64,000 nucleotides of DNA from Siphonodentalium dalli (Eukaryota; Mollusca; Scaphopoda; Gadilida; Siphonodentaliidae): assembly GCA_032622095.1 (NCBI GenBank), contig CP136062.1, forward strand, positions 15,219,710 through 15,283,709, in the 5' to 3' direction. The notes under the pieces are model-generated. The model was not told the DNA's origin, did no database searches, and saw only the letters and a program-made list of their open reading frames with translations. Shown here piece by piece: positions 35,862 through 50,084 of this stretch (the first letter of the stretch is position 1; the number at the start of each line of letters is the position of its first letter). Position numbers and translations under genes: made by a program.

Positions 35862-38800
35862 GCTTATGTAGAACACTGAGAGGGTTATGTAGAACATTGA
35901 GAGGGTTATGTAGAACACTGAGAGGCTTATACAGAACATTGAAAGCCTTATGTAGAACATTGAGAGGCTTATATGTAGAACACTGAGAGGGTTATGTAGA
36001 ACATTGAGAGGGTTATGTAGAACACCGAGAGGGTCATGTAGAACACTGATAGGCTTATGTAGAACACTGAGAGGGTTATTTGGAACAAAGAGAGGGTTAT
36101 GTAGGACATTGATAGGCTTATGTAGAACACTGAGAGGGTTATTTAGAACACTGAGAGGGTTATTTAGAACACTGAGAGGGTTATTTGGAACAAAGAGAGG
36201 GTTATGTAGGACATTGGTAGGCTTATGTAGAACACTGAGAGGGTTATGTAGAACACTGAGAGGGTTATGTAGAACACTGCGAGGGTTATTTAGAACAATG
36301 AGAGGGTTATGTAGGACATTGATAGGCTTATGTAGAACACTGAGAGGGTTATTTAGAACACTGATAGGCTTATGTAGAACACTGAGAGGGTTATTTAGAA
36401 CAATGAGAGGGTTATGTAGGACATTGATAGGCTTATGTAGAACACTGAGAGGGTTATTTAGAACACTGATAGGCTTATGTAGAACACTGAGAGGGTTATG
36501 TAGAACACTGAGAGGGTTATGTAGAACACTGAGAGGCTTATGTAGAACACTGAGAGGGTTATTTAGAACACTGAGAGGGTTATGTAGAACACTGAGAGGC
36601 TTATGTAGAACACTGAGAGGGTTATTTAGAACACCGAGAGGCTTATGTATAACACTGAGAGGGTTATGTATAACACTGAGAGGCTTATGTACAACACTGA
36701 GAGGGTTGTTGAACACTGAGAGGCTTATGTAGAACACTGAGAGGGTTATGTAGAACACTGAGAGGGTTATGTATAACACTGAGAGGGTTATGTATAACAC
36801 TGAGAGGATTATGTTGAACACCGAGAAGCTTATGTGGAACACTAACTCAGAGAGGGTTATGTATAACACTGAGAGGCTTATGTAGAACAATGAGAGCGTT
36901 ATGTAGAGCGCTGAGAGGGTTATGTAGAACACTGAGAAGGTTACGTAGAACACTGAGAGGGTTATGTAGAACACTGAGAGGCTTATGTAGAACACTGAGA
37001 GGGTTATGTAGAACATTGAGAGGGTTATGTATAACACTGAGAGGCTTATGTTGAACACCGAGAGGGTCATGTAGAGCACTGAGAGGGTTATGTAGAACAC
37101 TGAGAGGCTTATGTAGAACACTGAGAGGCTTATGTATAACATTGAGAGGCTTATGTATAACATTGAGAGGGTTATATGTAGAACACTGAGAGGCTTATGT
37201 AGAACATTGAGAGGGTTATGTAGAACACTGAGAGGGTTATGTATAACATTGAGAGGCTTATATGTAGAACACTAAGAGGCTTATGTAGAACACCGAGAGG
37301 GTTATGTAGAACATTGAGAGGGTATTGTAGAAAACAGGCTTATGTAGAACACTGAAGGCTTATGTAGAACACTGAGATGCTTATGTAGAACACTGAGAGG
37401 GTTATGTATAACATTGAGAGGCTTATATGTAGAACACTGAGAGGCTTATGTAGAACACTGAGAGGCTTATGTAGAACACTGAAAGGCTTATGTAGAACAC
37501 TGAGATGCTTATGTAGAGCACTGAGATGCTTATGTAGAGCACTGAGATGCTTATGTAGAACACTGAGATGCTTATGTAGAACACTGAGCGGCTTATGTAG
37601 AACATTGAGAGGGTTATGTAGAACACTGAGAGGGTTGTGTAGAACACTGAGAGGCTTATGTAGAACACTGAGAGGGTTATGTAGAGCACTGAGAGGGTTA
37701 TGTAGAACACCAAGAGGCTTATGTAGAACATTGAGAGGGTCATGTAGAACATTGAGAGGGTCATGTAGAACATTGAGAGGGTTATGTAGAACACTGAGAG
37801 GCTTGTGTAGAACATTGAGAGGGTCATGTAGAACATTGAGAGGGTCATGTAGAACACTGAGAGGCTTATGTAGAACATTGAGAGGGTCATGTAGAACATT
37901 GAGAGGGTCATGTAGAACACTGAGATGGTTATGTAGAACACTGAGAGGCTTATGTAGATCACTGAGAGGGTTATGTAGAGCACTGAGAGGGTTATGTATA
38001 ACACTGAGAGGATTATGTTGAACACCGAGAAGCTTATGTGGAACACTAACTCAGAGAGGGTTATGTATAACACTGAGAGGGTTTTGTAGAACACTGAGAG
38101 GCTTATGTAGAACACTGAGAGGGTTATGTAGAACATTGAGAGGGTTATATGTAGAACACTGAGAGGCTTATGTAGAACATTGAGAGGGTCATCTAGAACA
38201 CTGAGAGGGTCATGTAGAACACTGAGAGGGTTATGTGTAGAACAATGAGAGGCTTATGTAGAACACTGAGAGGCTTATGTAGAACATTGAGAGGGTCATG
38301 TAGAACATTGAGAGGGTTATGTAGAACACTGAGAGGCTTATGTAGACCACTGAGAGTGTTATGTAGAGCACTGAGAGGGTTATGTATAACACTGAGAGGA
38401 TTATGTTGAACACCGAGAAGCTTATGTGGAACACTAACTCAGAGAGGGTTATGTATAACACTGAGAGGGTTTTGTAGAACACTGAGAGGCTTATGTAGAA
38501 CATTGAGAGGGTCATGTAGAACACTGAGAGGGTTATGTAGAACATTGAGAGGGTTATATGTAGAACACTGAGAGGCTTATGTAGAACATTGAGAGGGTTA
38601 TGTATAACATTGAGAGGCTTATATGTAGAACACTGTGACGGTTATGTAGAGCACTGAGAGGGTTATGTAGAACACTGAGAGGGTTATGTAGAACAATGAG
38701 AGGGTTATGTAGAACACTGAGAGGCTTATGTAGAACACTGAGAGGGTTATGTAGAACACTGAGAGGGTTATGTAGAACACTGAGAGGCTTATGTAGAACA

Positions 38801-41800
38801 TTGAGAGGCTTATATGTAGAACACTGAGAGGCTTATGTAGAACATTGAGATGCTTATGTAGAACACTGAGAGGGTTATGTAGAACACTGAGAGGGTTATG
38901 TAGAACACTGAGATGCTTATGTATAACACTGAGAGGATTATGTTGAACACCGAGAAGCTTATGTGGAACACTAACTCAGAGAGGGTTATGTATAACACTG
39001 AGAGGGTTATGTAGAACACTGAGAGGCTTATGTAGAACACCGAGAGGGTTATGTATAACATTGAGAGGCTTATATGTAGAACATTGAGAGGGTTATATGT
39101 AGAACACTGAGAGGCTTATGTAGAACATTGAGAGGGCTATGTAGAACACTGAGAGGGTTATGTATAACATTGAGAGGCTTATGTAGAGCACTGAGAGGGT
39201 TATTTAGAACACTGAGAGGGTTATGTATAACACTGAGAGGATTATGTTGAACACCGAGAAACTTATGTGGAACACTAACTCAGAGAGGGTTATGTATAAC
39301 ACTGAGAGGGTTATGTAGAACATTGAGAGGGTTATATGTAGAACACTGAGAGGCTTATGTAGAACATTGAGAGGGTTATGTAGAACACTGAGAGGGTTAT
39401 GTATAACATTGAGAGGCTTATATGTAGAACACCAAGAGGGTTATGTATAACATTGAGAGGCTTATATGTAGAACACTGAGAGGCTTATATGTAGAACACC
39501 GAGATGGTTATGTATAACATTGAGAGGCTTATATGTAGAACACTAAGAGGCTTATGTAGAACACCGAGAGGGTTATGTAGAACATTGAGAGGGTATTGTA
39601 GAAAACAGGCTTATGTAGAACACTGAAGGCTTATGTAGAACACTGAGATGCTTATGTAGAACACTGAGAGGGTTATGTAGACCACTGAGAGTGTTATGTA
39701 GAACACTGAGAGGCTTATGTAGAACACTGAGGGGCTTATGTAGAACATTGAGATGCTTATGTAGAACATTGAGATGCTTATGTAGAACACTGAGAGGCTT
39801 ATGTAGAACACTGAGAGGCTTATGTAGAACATTGAGATGCTTATGTAGAACACTGAGAGGCTTATATGTAGAACACTGAGATGCTTATGTAGAACACTGA
39901 GAGGCTTATGTAGAACACTGAGATGCTTATGTAGAGCACTGAGATGCTTATGTAGAGCACTGAGATGCTTATGTAGAACACTGAGATGCTTATGTAGAAC
40001 ACTGAGCGGCTTATGTAGAACATTGAGAGGGTCATCTAGAACATTGAGAGGGTTATGTAGAACACTGAGAGGGTTGTGTAGAACACTGAGAGGCTTATGT
40101 AGAACACTGAGAGGGTTATGTAGAGCACTGAGAGGGTTATGTAGAACACTGAGAGGCTTATGTAGAACACTGAGAGGGTTATGTAGAACAATGAGAGGCT
40201 TATGTAGAACACTGAGAGGGTTATGTAGAACACTGAGAGGCTTATGTAGAACATTGAGAGGGTCATGTAGAACATTGAGAGGCTTATGTAGAACATTGAG
40301 AGGCTTATATGTAGAACAATGAGAGGGTTATGTAGAACACTGAGAGGCTTATATGTAGAACACTGAGAGGCTTATGTAGAACATTGAGATGCTTATGTAG
40401 AACACTGAGAGGCTTATGTAGAACATTGAGAGGCTTATATGTAGAACACTGAGAGGCTTATATGTAGAACACTGAGAGGCTTATGTGGAACACTATCTCA
40501 GAGAGGGTTATGTATAACACTGAGAGGGTTTTGTAGAACACTGAGAGGCTTATGTAGAACATTGAGAGGGTCATGTAGAACACTGAGAGGGTTATGTAGA
40601 ACATTGAGAGGGTTATATGTAGAACACTGAGAGGCTTATGTAGAACATTGAGAGGGTTATGTAGAACACTGAGAGGGTTATGTATAACATTGAGAGGCTT
40701 ATATGTAGAACACTGTGACGGTTATGTAGAGCACTGAGAGGGTTATGTATAACACTGAGAGGATTATGTTGAACACCGAGAAGCTTATGTGGAACACTAA
40801 CTCAGAGAGGGTTATGTATAACACTGAGAGGGTTATGTAGAACATTGAGAGGGTTATATGTAGAACACTGAGAGGCTTATGTAGAACATTGAGAGGGTTA
40901 TGTAGAACACCAAGAGGGTTATGTATAACATTGAGAGGCTTATATGTAGAACACTGAGAGGCTTATATGTAGAACACTGAGAGGGTTATGTATAACATTG
41001 AGAGGCTTATATGTAGAACACTGAGAGGCTTATGTAGAACACTGAGAGGGTTATGTAGGACATTGAGAGGCTTATATGTAGAACACCGAGAGGGTTATGT
41101 AGAACACTGAGAGGGTTATGTATAACATTGAGAGGCTTATATGTAGAACACCAAGAGGGTTATGTATAACATTGAGAGGCTTATATGTAGAACACTGAGA
41201 GGCTTATGTAGAACACTGAGAGGCTTATGTAGGACATTGAGAGGCTTATATGTAGAACACCGAGAGGGTTATGTAGAACATTGAGAGGGTTATGTAGAAC
41301 ACTGAGAGGGTTATGTATAACATTGAGAGGCTTATATGTAGAACACTGAGAGGCTTATGTAGAACACTGAGATGCTTATGTAGAACACTGAGAGGCTTAT
41401 ATGTAGAACAATGAGAGGCTTATGTAGAACATTGAGAGGGTTATGTAGAACACTGAGAGGGTTATGTATAACATTGTGAGGCTTATGTAGAACACTGAGA
41501 GGGTTATGTGTAGAACACTGAGAGGCTTATGTAGAACATTGAGATGCTTATGTAGAACACTGAGAGGCTTATGTAGAACACCGAGATGCTTATGTAGAAC
41601 ACTGAGAGGCTTATATGTAGAACAATGAGAGGCTTATGTAGAACATTGAGATGCTTATGTAGAACACTGAGAGGCTTATGTAGAACATTGAGATGCTTAT
41701 GTAGAACACTGAGAGGGTTATGTGTAGAACACTGAGAGGCTTATGTAGAACATTGAGATGCTTATGTAGAACACTGAGAGGCTTATGTAGAACATTGAGA

Positions 41801-42424
41801 TGCTTATGTAGAACACTGAGAGGGTTATGTGTAGAACACTGAGAGGCTTATGTAGAACACTGAGAGGGTTATGTAGAACACTGAGAGGCTTATGTAGAAC
41901 ATTGAGAGGCTTATATGTAGAACACTGAGAGGCTTATGTAGAACATTGAGATGCTTATGTAGAACACTGAGAGGGTTATGTAGAACAATGAGAGGGTTAT
42001 GTAGAACACTGAGAGGCTTATGTAGAACACTGAGAGGGTTATGTAGAACACTGAGAGGGTTATGTAGAACACTGAGATGCTTATGTATAACACTGAGAGG
42101 ATTATGTTGAACACCGAGAAGCTTATGTGGAACACTAACTCAGAGAGGGTTATGTATAACACTGAGAGGGTTATGTAGAACACTGAGAGGCTTATGTAGA
42201 ACACCGAGAGGGTTATGTATAACATTGAGAGGCTTATATGTAGAACATTGAGAGGGTTATATGTAGAACACTGAGAGGCTTATGTAGAACATTGAGAGGG
42301 CTATGTAGAACACTGAGAGGGTTATGTATAACATTGAGAGGCTTATGTAGAGCACTGAGAGGGTTATTTAGAACACTGAGAGGGTTATGTATAACACTGA
42401 GAGGATTATGTTGAACACCGAGAA
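35862..42424. repeat. 6,563-bp higher-order block, copy 1
   Basis: Every landmark checked in this block recurs exactly 6,563 bp downstream, e.g. ATACAGAACATTGAAAGCC (35929 and 42492). The visible junction change is at 42424/42425. Confidence 0.9.
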
Positions 42425-45400
42425 GCTTATGTAGAACACTGAGAGGGTTATGTAGAACATTGAGAGGGTTATGTAGAACACTGAGAGGCTTATACAGAAC
42501 ATTGAAAGCCTTATGTAGAACATTGAGAGGCTTATATGTAGAACACTGAGAGGGTTATGTAGAACATTGAGAGGGTTATGTAGAACACCGAGAGGGTCAT
42601 GTAGAACACTGATAGGCTTATGTAGAACACTGAGAGGGTTATTTGGAACAAAGAGAGGGTTATGTAGGACATTGATAGGCTTATGTAGAACACTGAGAGG
42701 GTTATTTAGAACACTGAGAGGGTTATTTAGAACACTGAGAGGGTTATTTGGAACAAAGAGAGGGTTATGTAGGACATTGGTAGGCTTATGTAGAACACTG
42801 AGAGGGTTATGTAGAACACTGAGAGGGTTATGTAGAACACTGCGAGGGTTATTTAGAACAATGAGAGGGTTATGTAGGACATTGATAGGCTTATGTAGAA
42901 CACTGAGAGGGTTATTTAGAACACTGATAGGCTTATGTAGAACACTGAGAGGGTTATTTAGAACAATGAGAGGGTTATGTAGGACATTGATAGGCTTATG
43001 TAGAACACTGAGAGGGTTATTTAGAACACTGATAGGCTTATGTAGAACACTGAGAGGGTTATGTAGAACACTGAGAGGGTTATGTAGAACACTGAGAGGC
43101 TTATGTAGAACACTGAGAGGGTTATTTAGAACACTGAGAGGGTTATGTAGAACACTGAGAGGCTTATGTAGAACACTGAGAGGGTTATTTAGAACACCGA
43201 GAGGCTTATGTATAACACTGAGAGGGTTATGTATAACACTGAGAGGCTTATGTACAACACTGAGAGGGTTGTTGAACACTGAGAGGCTTATGTAGAACAC
43301 TGAGAGGGTTATGTAGAACACTGAGAGGGTTATGTATAACACTGAGAGGGTTATGTATAACACTGAGAGGATTATGTTGAACACCGAGAAGCTTATGTGG
43401 AACACTAACTCAGAGAGGGTTATGTATAACACTGAGAGGCTTATGTAGAACAATGAGAGCGTTATGTAGAGCGCTGAGAGGGTTATGTAGAACACTGAGA
43501 AGGTTACGTAGAACACTGAGAGGGTTATGTAGAACACTGAGAGGCTTATGTAGAACACTGAGAGGGTTATGTAGAACATTGAGAGGGTTATGTATAACAC
43601 TGAGAGGCTTATGTTGAACACCGAGAGGGTCATGTAGAGCACTGAGAGGGTTATGTAGAACACTGAGAGGCTTATGTAGAACACTGAGAGGCTTATGTAT
43701 AACATTGAGAGGCTTATGTATAACATTGAGAGGGTTATATGTAGAACACTGAGAGGCTTATGTAGAACATTGAGAGGGTTATGTAGAACACTGAGAGGGT
43801 TATGTATAACATTGAGAGGCTTATATGTAGAACACTAAGAGGCTTATGTAGAACACCGAGAGGGTTATGTAGAACATTGAGAGGGTATTGTAGAAAACAG
43901 GCTTATGTAGAACACTGAAGGCTTATGTAGAACACTGAGATGCTTATGTAGAACACTGAGAGGGTTATGTATAACATTGAGAGGCTTATATGTAGAACAC
44001 TGAGAGGCTTATGTAGAACACTGAGAGGCTTATGTAGAACACTGAAAGGCTTATGTAGAACACTGAGATGCTTATGTAGAGCACTGAGATGCTTATGTAG
44101 AGCACTGAGATGCTTATGTAGAACACTGAGATGCTTATGTAGAACACTGAGCGGCTTATGTAGAACATTGAGAGGGTTATGTAGAACACTGAGAGGGTTG
44201 TGTAGAACACTGAGAGGCTTATGTAGAACACTGAGAGGGTTATGTAGAGCACTGAGAGGGTTATGTAGAACACCAAGAGGCTTATGTAGAACATTGAGAG
44301 GGTCATGTAGAACATTGAGAGGGTCATGTAGAACATTGAGAGGGTTATGTAGAACACTGAGAGGCTTGTGTAGAACATTGAGAGGGTCATGTAGAACATT
44401 GAGAGGGTCATGTAGAACACTGAGAGGCTTATGTAGAACATTGAGAGGGTCATGTAGAACATTGAGAGGGTCATGTAGAACACTGAGATGGTTATGTAGA
44501 ACACTGAGAGGCTTATGTAGATCACTGAGAGGGTTATGTAGAGCACTGAGAGGGTTATGTATAACACTGAGAGGATTATGTTGAACACCGAGAAGCTTAT
44601 GTGGAACACTAACTCAGAGAGGGTTATGTATAACACTGAGAGGGTTTTGTAGAACACTGAGAGGCTTATGTAGAACACTGAGAGGGTTATGTAGAACATT
44701 GAGAGGGTTATATGTAGAACACTGAGAGGCTTATGTAGAACATTGAGAGGGTCATCTAGAACACTGAGAGGGTCATGTAGAACACTGAGAGGGTTATGTG
44801 TAGAACAATGAGAGGCTTATGTAGAACACTGAGAGGCTTATGTAGAACATTGAGAGGGTCATGTAGAACATTGAGAGGGTTATGTAGAACACTGAGAGGC
44901 TTATGTAGACCACTGAGAGTGTTATGTAGAGCACTGAGAGGGTTATGTATAACACTGAGAGGATTATGTTGAACACCGAGAAGCTTATGTGGAACACTAA
45001 CTCAGAGAGGGTTATGTATAACACTGAGAGGGTTTTGTAGAACACTGAGAGGCTTATGTAGAACATTGAGAGGGTCATGTAGAACACTGAGAGGGTTATG
45101 TAGAACATTGAGAGGGTTATATGTAGAACACTGAGAGGCTTATGTAGAACATTGAGAGGGTTATGTATAACATTGAGAGGCTTATATGTAGAACACTGTG
45201 ACGGTTATGTAGAGCACTGAGAGGGTTATGTAGAACACTGAGAGGGTTATGTAGAACAATGAGAGGGTTATGTAGAACACTGAGAGGCTTATGTAGAACA
45301 CTGAGAGGGTTATGTAGAACACTGAGAGGGTTATGTAGAACACTGAGAGGCTTATGTAGAACATTGAGAGGCTTATATGTAGAACACTGAGAGGCTTATG

Positions 45401-48400
45401 TAGAACATTGAGATGCTTATGTAGAACACTGAGAGGGTTATGTAGAACACTGAGAGGGTTATGTAGAACACTGAGATGCTTATGTATAACACTGAGAGGA
45501 TTATGTTGAACACCGAGAAGCTTATGTGGAACACTAACTCAGAGAGGGTTATGTATAACACTGAGAGGGTTATGTAGAACACTGAGAGGCTTATGTAGAA
45601 CACCGAGAGGGTTATGTATAACATTGAGAGGCTTATATGTAGAACATTGAGAGGGTTATATGTAGAACACTGAGAGGCTTATGTAGAACATTGAGAGGGC
45701 TATGTAGAACACTGAGAGGGTTATGTATAACATTGAGAGGCTTATGTAGAGCACTGAGAGGGTTATTTAGAACACTGAGAGGGTTATGTATAACACTGAG
45801 AGGATTATGTTGAACACCGAGAAACTTATGTGGAACACTAACTCAGAGAGGGTTATGTATAACACTGAGAGGGTTATGTAGAACATTGAGAGGGTTATAT
45901 GTAGAACACTGAGAGGCTTATGTAGAACATTGAGAGGGTTATGTAGAACACTGAGAGGGTTATGTATAACATTGAGAGGCTTATATGTAGAACACCAAGA
46001 GGGTTATGTATAACATTGAGAGGCTTATATGTAGAACACTGAGAGGCTTATATGTAGAACACCGAGATGGTTATGTATAACATTGAGAGGCTTATATGTA
46101 GAACACTAAGAGGCTTATGTAGAACACCGAGAGGGTTATGTAGAACATTGAGAGGGTATTGTAGAAAACAGGCTTATGTAGAACACTGAAGGCTTATGTA
46201 GAACACTGAGATGCTTATGTAGAACACTGAGAGGGTTATGTAGACCACTGAGAGTGTTATGTAGAACACTGAGAGGCTTATGTAGAACACTGAGGGGCTT
46301 ATGTAGAACATTGAGATGCTTATGTAGAACATTGAGATGCTTATGTAGAACACTGAGAGGCTTATGTAGAACACTGAGAGGCTTATGTAGAACATTGAGA
46401 TGCTTATGTAGAACACTGAGAGGCTTATATGTAGAACACTGAGATGCTTATGTAGAACACTGAGAGGCTTATGTAGAACACTGAGATGCTTATGTAGAGC
46501 ACTGAGATGCTTATGTAGAGCACTGAGATGCTTATGTAGAACACTGAGATGCTTATGTAGAACACTGAGCGGCTTATGTAGAACATTGAGAGGGTCATCT
46601 AGAACATTGAGAGGGTTATGTAGAACACTGAGAGGGTTGTGTAGAACACTGAGAGGCTTATGTAGAACACTGAGAGGGTTATGTAGAGCACTGAGAGGGT
46701 TATGTAGAACACTGAGAGGCTTATGTAGAACACTGAGAGGGTTATGTAGAACAATGAGAGGCTTATGTAGAACACTGAGAGGGTTATGTAGAACACTGAG
46801 AGGCTTATGTAGAACATTGAGAGGGTCATGTAGAACATTGAGAGGCTTATGTAGAACATTGAGAGGCTTATATGTAGAACAATGAGAGGGTTATGTAGAA
46901 CACTGAGAGGCTTATATGTAGAACACTGAGAGGCTTATGTAGAACATTGAGATGCTTATGTAGAACACTGAGAGGCTTATGTAGAACATTGAGAGGCTTA
47001 TATGTAGAACACTGAGAGGCTTATATGTAGAACACTGAGAGGCTTATGTGGAACACTAACTCAGAGAGGGTTATGTATAACACTGAGAGGGTTTTGTAGA
47101 ACACTGAGAGGCTTATGTAGAACATTGAGAGGGTCATGTAGAACACTGAGAGGGTTATGTAGAACATTGAGAGGGTTATATGTAGAACACTGAGAGGCTT
47201 ATGTAGAACATTGAGAGGGTTATGTAGAACACTGAGAGGGTTATGTATAACATTGAGAGGCTTATATGTAGAACACTGTGACGGTTATGTAGAGCACTGA
47301 GAGGGTTATGTATAACACTGAGAGGATTATGTTGAACACCGAGAAGCTTATGTGGAACACTAACTCAGAGAGGGTTATGTATAACACTGAGAGGGTTATG
47401 TAGAACATTGAGAGGGTTATATGTAGAACACTGAGAGGCTTATGTAGAACATTGAGAGGGTTATGTAGAACACCAAGAGGGTTATGTATAACATTGAGAG
47501 GCTTATATGTAGAACACTGAGAGGCTTATATGTAGAACACTGAGAGGGTTATGTATAACATTGAGAGGCTTATATGTAGAACACTGAGAGGCTTATGTAG
47601 AACACTGAGAGGGTTATGTAGGACATTGAGAGGCTTATATGTAGAACACCGAGAGGGTTATGTAGAACACTGAGAGGGTTATGTATAACATTGAGAGGCT
47701 TATATGTAGAACACCAAGAGGGTTATGTATAACATTGAGAGGCTTATATGTAGAACACTGAGAGGCTTATGTAGAACACTGAGAGGCTTATGTAGGACAT
47801 TGAGAGGCTTATATGTAGAACACCGAGAGGGTTATGTAGAACATTGAGAGGGTTATGTAGAACACTGAGAGGGTTATGTATAACATTGAGAGGCTTATAT
47901 GTAGAACACTGAGAGGCTTATGTAGAACACTGAGATGCTTATGTAGAACACTGAGAGGCTTATATGTAGAACAATGAGAGGCTTATGTAGAACATTGAGA
48001 GGGTTATGTAGAACACTGAGAGGGTTATGTATAACATTGTGAGGCTTATGTAGAACACTGAGAGGGTTATGTGTAGAACACTGAGAGGCTTATGTAGAAC
48101 ATTGAGATGCTTATGTAGAACACTGAGAGGCTTATGTAGAACACCGAGATGCTTATGTAGAACACTGAGAGGCTTATATGTAGAACAATGAGAGGCTTAT
48201 GTAGAACATTGAGATGCTTATGTAGAACACTGAGAGGCTTATGTAGAACATTGAGATGCTTATGTAGAACACTGAGAGGGTTATGTGTAGAACACTGAGA
48301 GGCTTATGTAGAACATTGAGATGCTTATGTAGAACACTGAGAGGCTTATGTAGAACATTGAGATGCTTATGTAGAACACTGAGAGGGTTATGTGTAGAAC

Positions 48401-48987
48401 ACTGAGAGGCTTATGTAGAACACTGAGAGGGTTATGTAGAACACTGAGAGGCTTATGTAGAACATTGAGAGGCTTATATGTAGAACACTGAGAGGCTTAT
48501 GTAGAACATTGAGATGCTTATGTAGAACACTGAGAGGGTTATGTAGAACAATGAGAGGGTTATGTAGAACACTGAGAGGCTTATGTAGAACACTGAGAGG
48601 GTTATGTAGAACACTGAGAGGGTTATGTAGAACACTGAGATGCTTATGTATAACACTGAGAGGATTATGTTGAACACCGAGAAGCTTATGTGGAACACTA
48701 ACTCAGAGAGGGTTATGTATAACACTGAGAGGGTTATGTAGAACACTGAGAGGCTTATGTAGAACACCGAGAGGGTTATGTATAACATTGAGAGGCTTAT
48801 ATGTAGAACATTGAGAGGGTTATATGTAGAACACTGAGAGGCTTATGTAGAACATTGAGAGGGCTATGTAGAACACTGAGAGGGTTATGTATAACATTGA
48901 GAGGCTTATGTAGAGCACTGAGAGGGTTATTTAGAACACTGAGAGGGTTATGTATAACACTGAGAGGATTATGTTGAACACCGAGAA
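42425..48987. repeat. 6,563-bp higher-order block, copy 2
   Basis: Tandem direct copy of 35862-42424. One substitution noticed by eye: T at 40496 versus A at 47059. Otherwise the compared lines are identical. Confidence 0.9.
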
Positions 48988-49204
48988 GCTTATGTGGAAC
49001 ACTAACTCAGAGAGGGTTATGTATAACACTGAGATGGTTATGTAGAACACTGAGAGGGTTACGTAGAACACTGAGAGGGTTACGTAGAACACTGAGAGGC
49101 TTATGTAGAACACTGAAAAGTCTCCATATAATTTTTCACTGAGAGGCTGCAAATGCAGTGTGTTGTGGGTGTCACTTGACTTATGAAAACCTGGTCTTTT
49201 TCAG

Positions 49205-49293
49205 GAAATATGTACCATGTATTGGAGAAAGGGTCAACACAGCAGGAGGTACAAGCTGACGTTTATGCCGTGGTGAAGAAAGGTCCAAAATAT
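49205..49293 (+). CDS. Exon C of the tyrosine-motif protein
   Basis: 89 bp after the acceptor TCTTTTTCAG (ends 49204) and before the donor TAT/GTATGT. The first two bases complete the Gly codon left by exon B (G/GA), then 29 codons follow in phase 0. The product has NMYHVLEKG and, 17 residues on, DVYAVVKKGPKY. YHVL and YAVV fit the YxxL/V core of SH2-binding tyrosine motifs; spacing is in the range seen for paired motifs in immune-type and adhesion receptors, but the -2 positions (Asn, Asp) do not fit a strict ITIM. VYAVVKK-like tails recur, from memory, in invertebrate Ig-domain and scavenger-type receptors. The exon starts only 92 bp after the 14-kb array. Confidence 0.7.
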
Positions 49294-49330
49294 GTATGTA
49301 TTTCTTGGCTTCTTGGTATATTATAATTTA

Positions 49331-49759
49331 TTCCACACCCATCGACTTGAGGCACATGTATTCAATGGAATCCCAGCCATTGAATACATAGTAGTATATA
49401 CCTCTAAAGAATAAAAGCTGGAACTATTCTTGTTGACGTCGCCAAGAACAATGACATACATTACGTCAATAATCCGTTTCCATTGATCCCCCAATAATTA
49501 CCTATTATTCATCAGACTTAAATCATAATAAAGGGAGCTATAGTATCAATGAAGGTGACAGTTGTGGATTTAAATTATCTGACTGAATGGTGTATAATTA
49601 ATACAGAACACAACTTGCATCATAATCTCAAATATTCTATCGAACTCGTTGTGGACGGCGCAAAGTTACATAGCATAGGTCTCACTAAATGTAACTTTGC
49701 ACCATCCGCAACTTATTCGATAAAAGAGTCTCGATTAAGATGCGCGTTGTGTTCTGTCT
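49331..49759. mobile_element. Insertion family 3, copy 2
   Basis: Matches 18030-18440 from TTCCACACCCA to GCGTTGTGTTCTGTC. It carries an extra 30-base segment near 49672 that inverts the neighbouring AAAGTTACAT, forming a small hairpin. The 103-codon frame here is a shadow. Confidence 0.75.
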
Positions 49760-49763
49760 ATGT

Positions 49764-49935
49764 CTTTAAACCTTTCTTTATTAAATGGATTCTCCCATCA
49801 GTTATAAAAGTATACATTGGTATGGTCTATTATTCATCTGGAGGGATGTTCAGGATATAAATCAGATGACAGATCATACAAGTGCAGAATTACACATATT
49901 CATTGGTGTGAAATGTTCAGATAATAAGTTCAACA
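49764..49935. repeat. Partial copy of 28627-28800
   Basis: Shares AATGGATTCTCCCA, AGTTATAAAAGTATACATTG and ATGGTCTATTATTCAT with the element at 28627. A 38-base duplication containing AATAAGTTCAACAAACGACC follows at 49920-49983. Confidence 0.65.
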
Positions 49936-50084
49936 AACGACCTACAATGTTCAGATAATAAGTTCAACAAACGACCTACAAAGTTTACAATATTCATTGA
50001 TATTTCCAACTCAATATGCATTTTCAGGTTGATGCGATATCATTCACTGAGATATAATTACAAGTGTCAAACTCAGTGTCCTTG

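Larger units (their letters stand above)
34853..49112. repeat. Giant minisatellite, 21-bp unit, ~14.3 kb
   Basis: Several hundred head-to-tail copies of TATGTAGAACACTGAGAGG(G/C)T, with recurrent variants: TATATGTAG (+2), ACATTG, ATAACA, TTTAGAACA and CTTATG/GTTATG. A longer marker segment (AACACCGAGAAGCTTATGTG followed by GAACACTAACTCAGAGAGGG) recurs about every 0.3-1.5 kb, showing higher-order structure. 21 bp equals 7 codons, so very long frames stay open on both strands (RTLRGLC on plus, FYISLSV on minus). These are not genes: no start context, no non-repeat ends, both strands open. The array lies wholly inside the B-C intron. Confidence 0.97.

Noticed and set aside
34853-49112. CRISPR-like array of short repeats
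   Set aside because: There are no unique spacers; units are directly tandem with point variants, and the DNA is clearly animal nuclear.
34782-49152. Many long open frames (up to ~470 codons) on both strands with heptad repeats
   Set aside because: They are generated by a 21-bp tandem unit without stops; both strands are open, ends coincide with repeat variants, and no splice or start context exists.
49205-49293. Exon C tyrosine motifs as a classical ITIM pair
   Set aside because: The -2 positions are Asn and Asp rather than Ile, Val, Leu or Ser, so only the looser YxxL/V core is supported.
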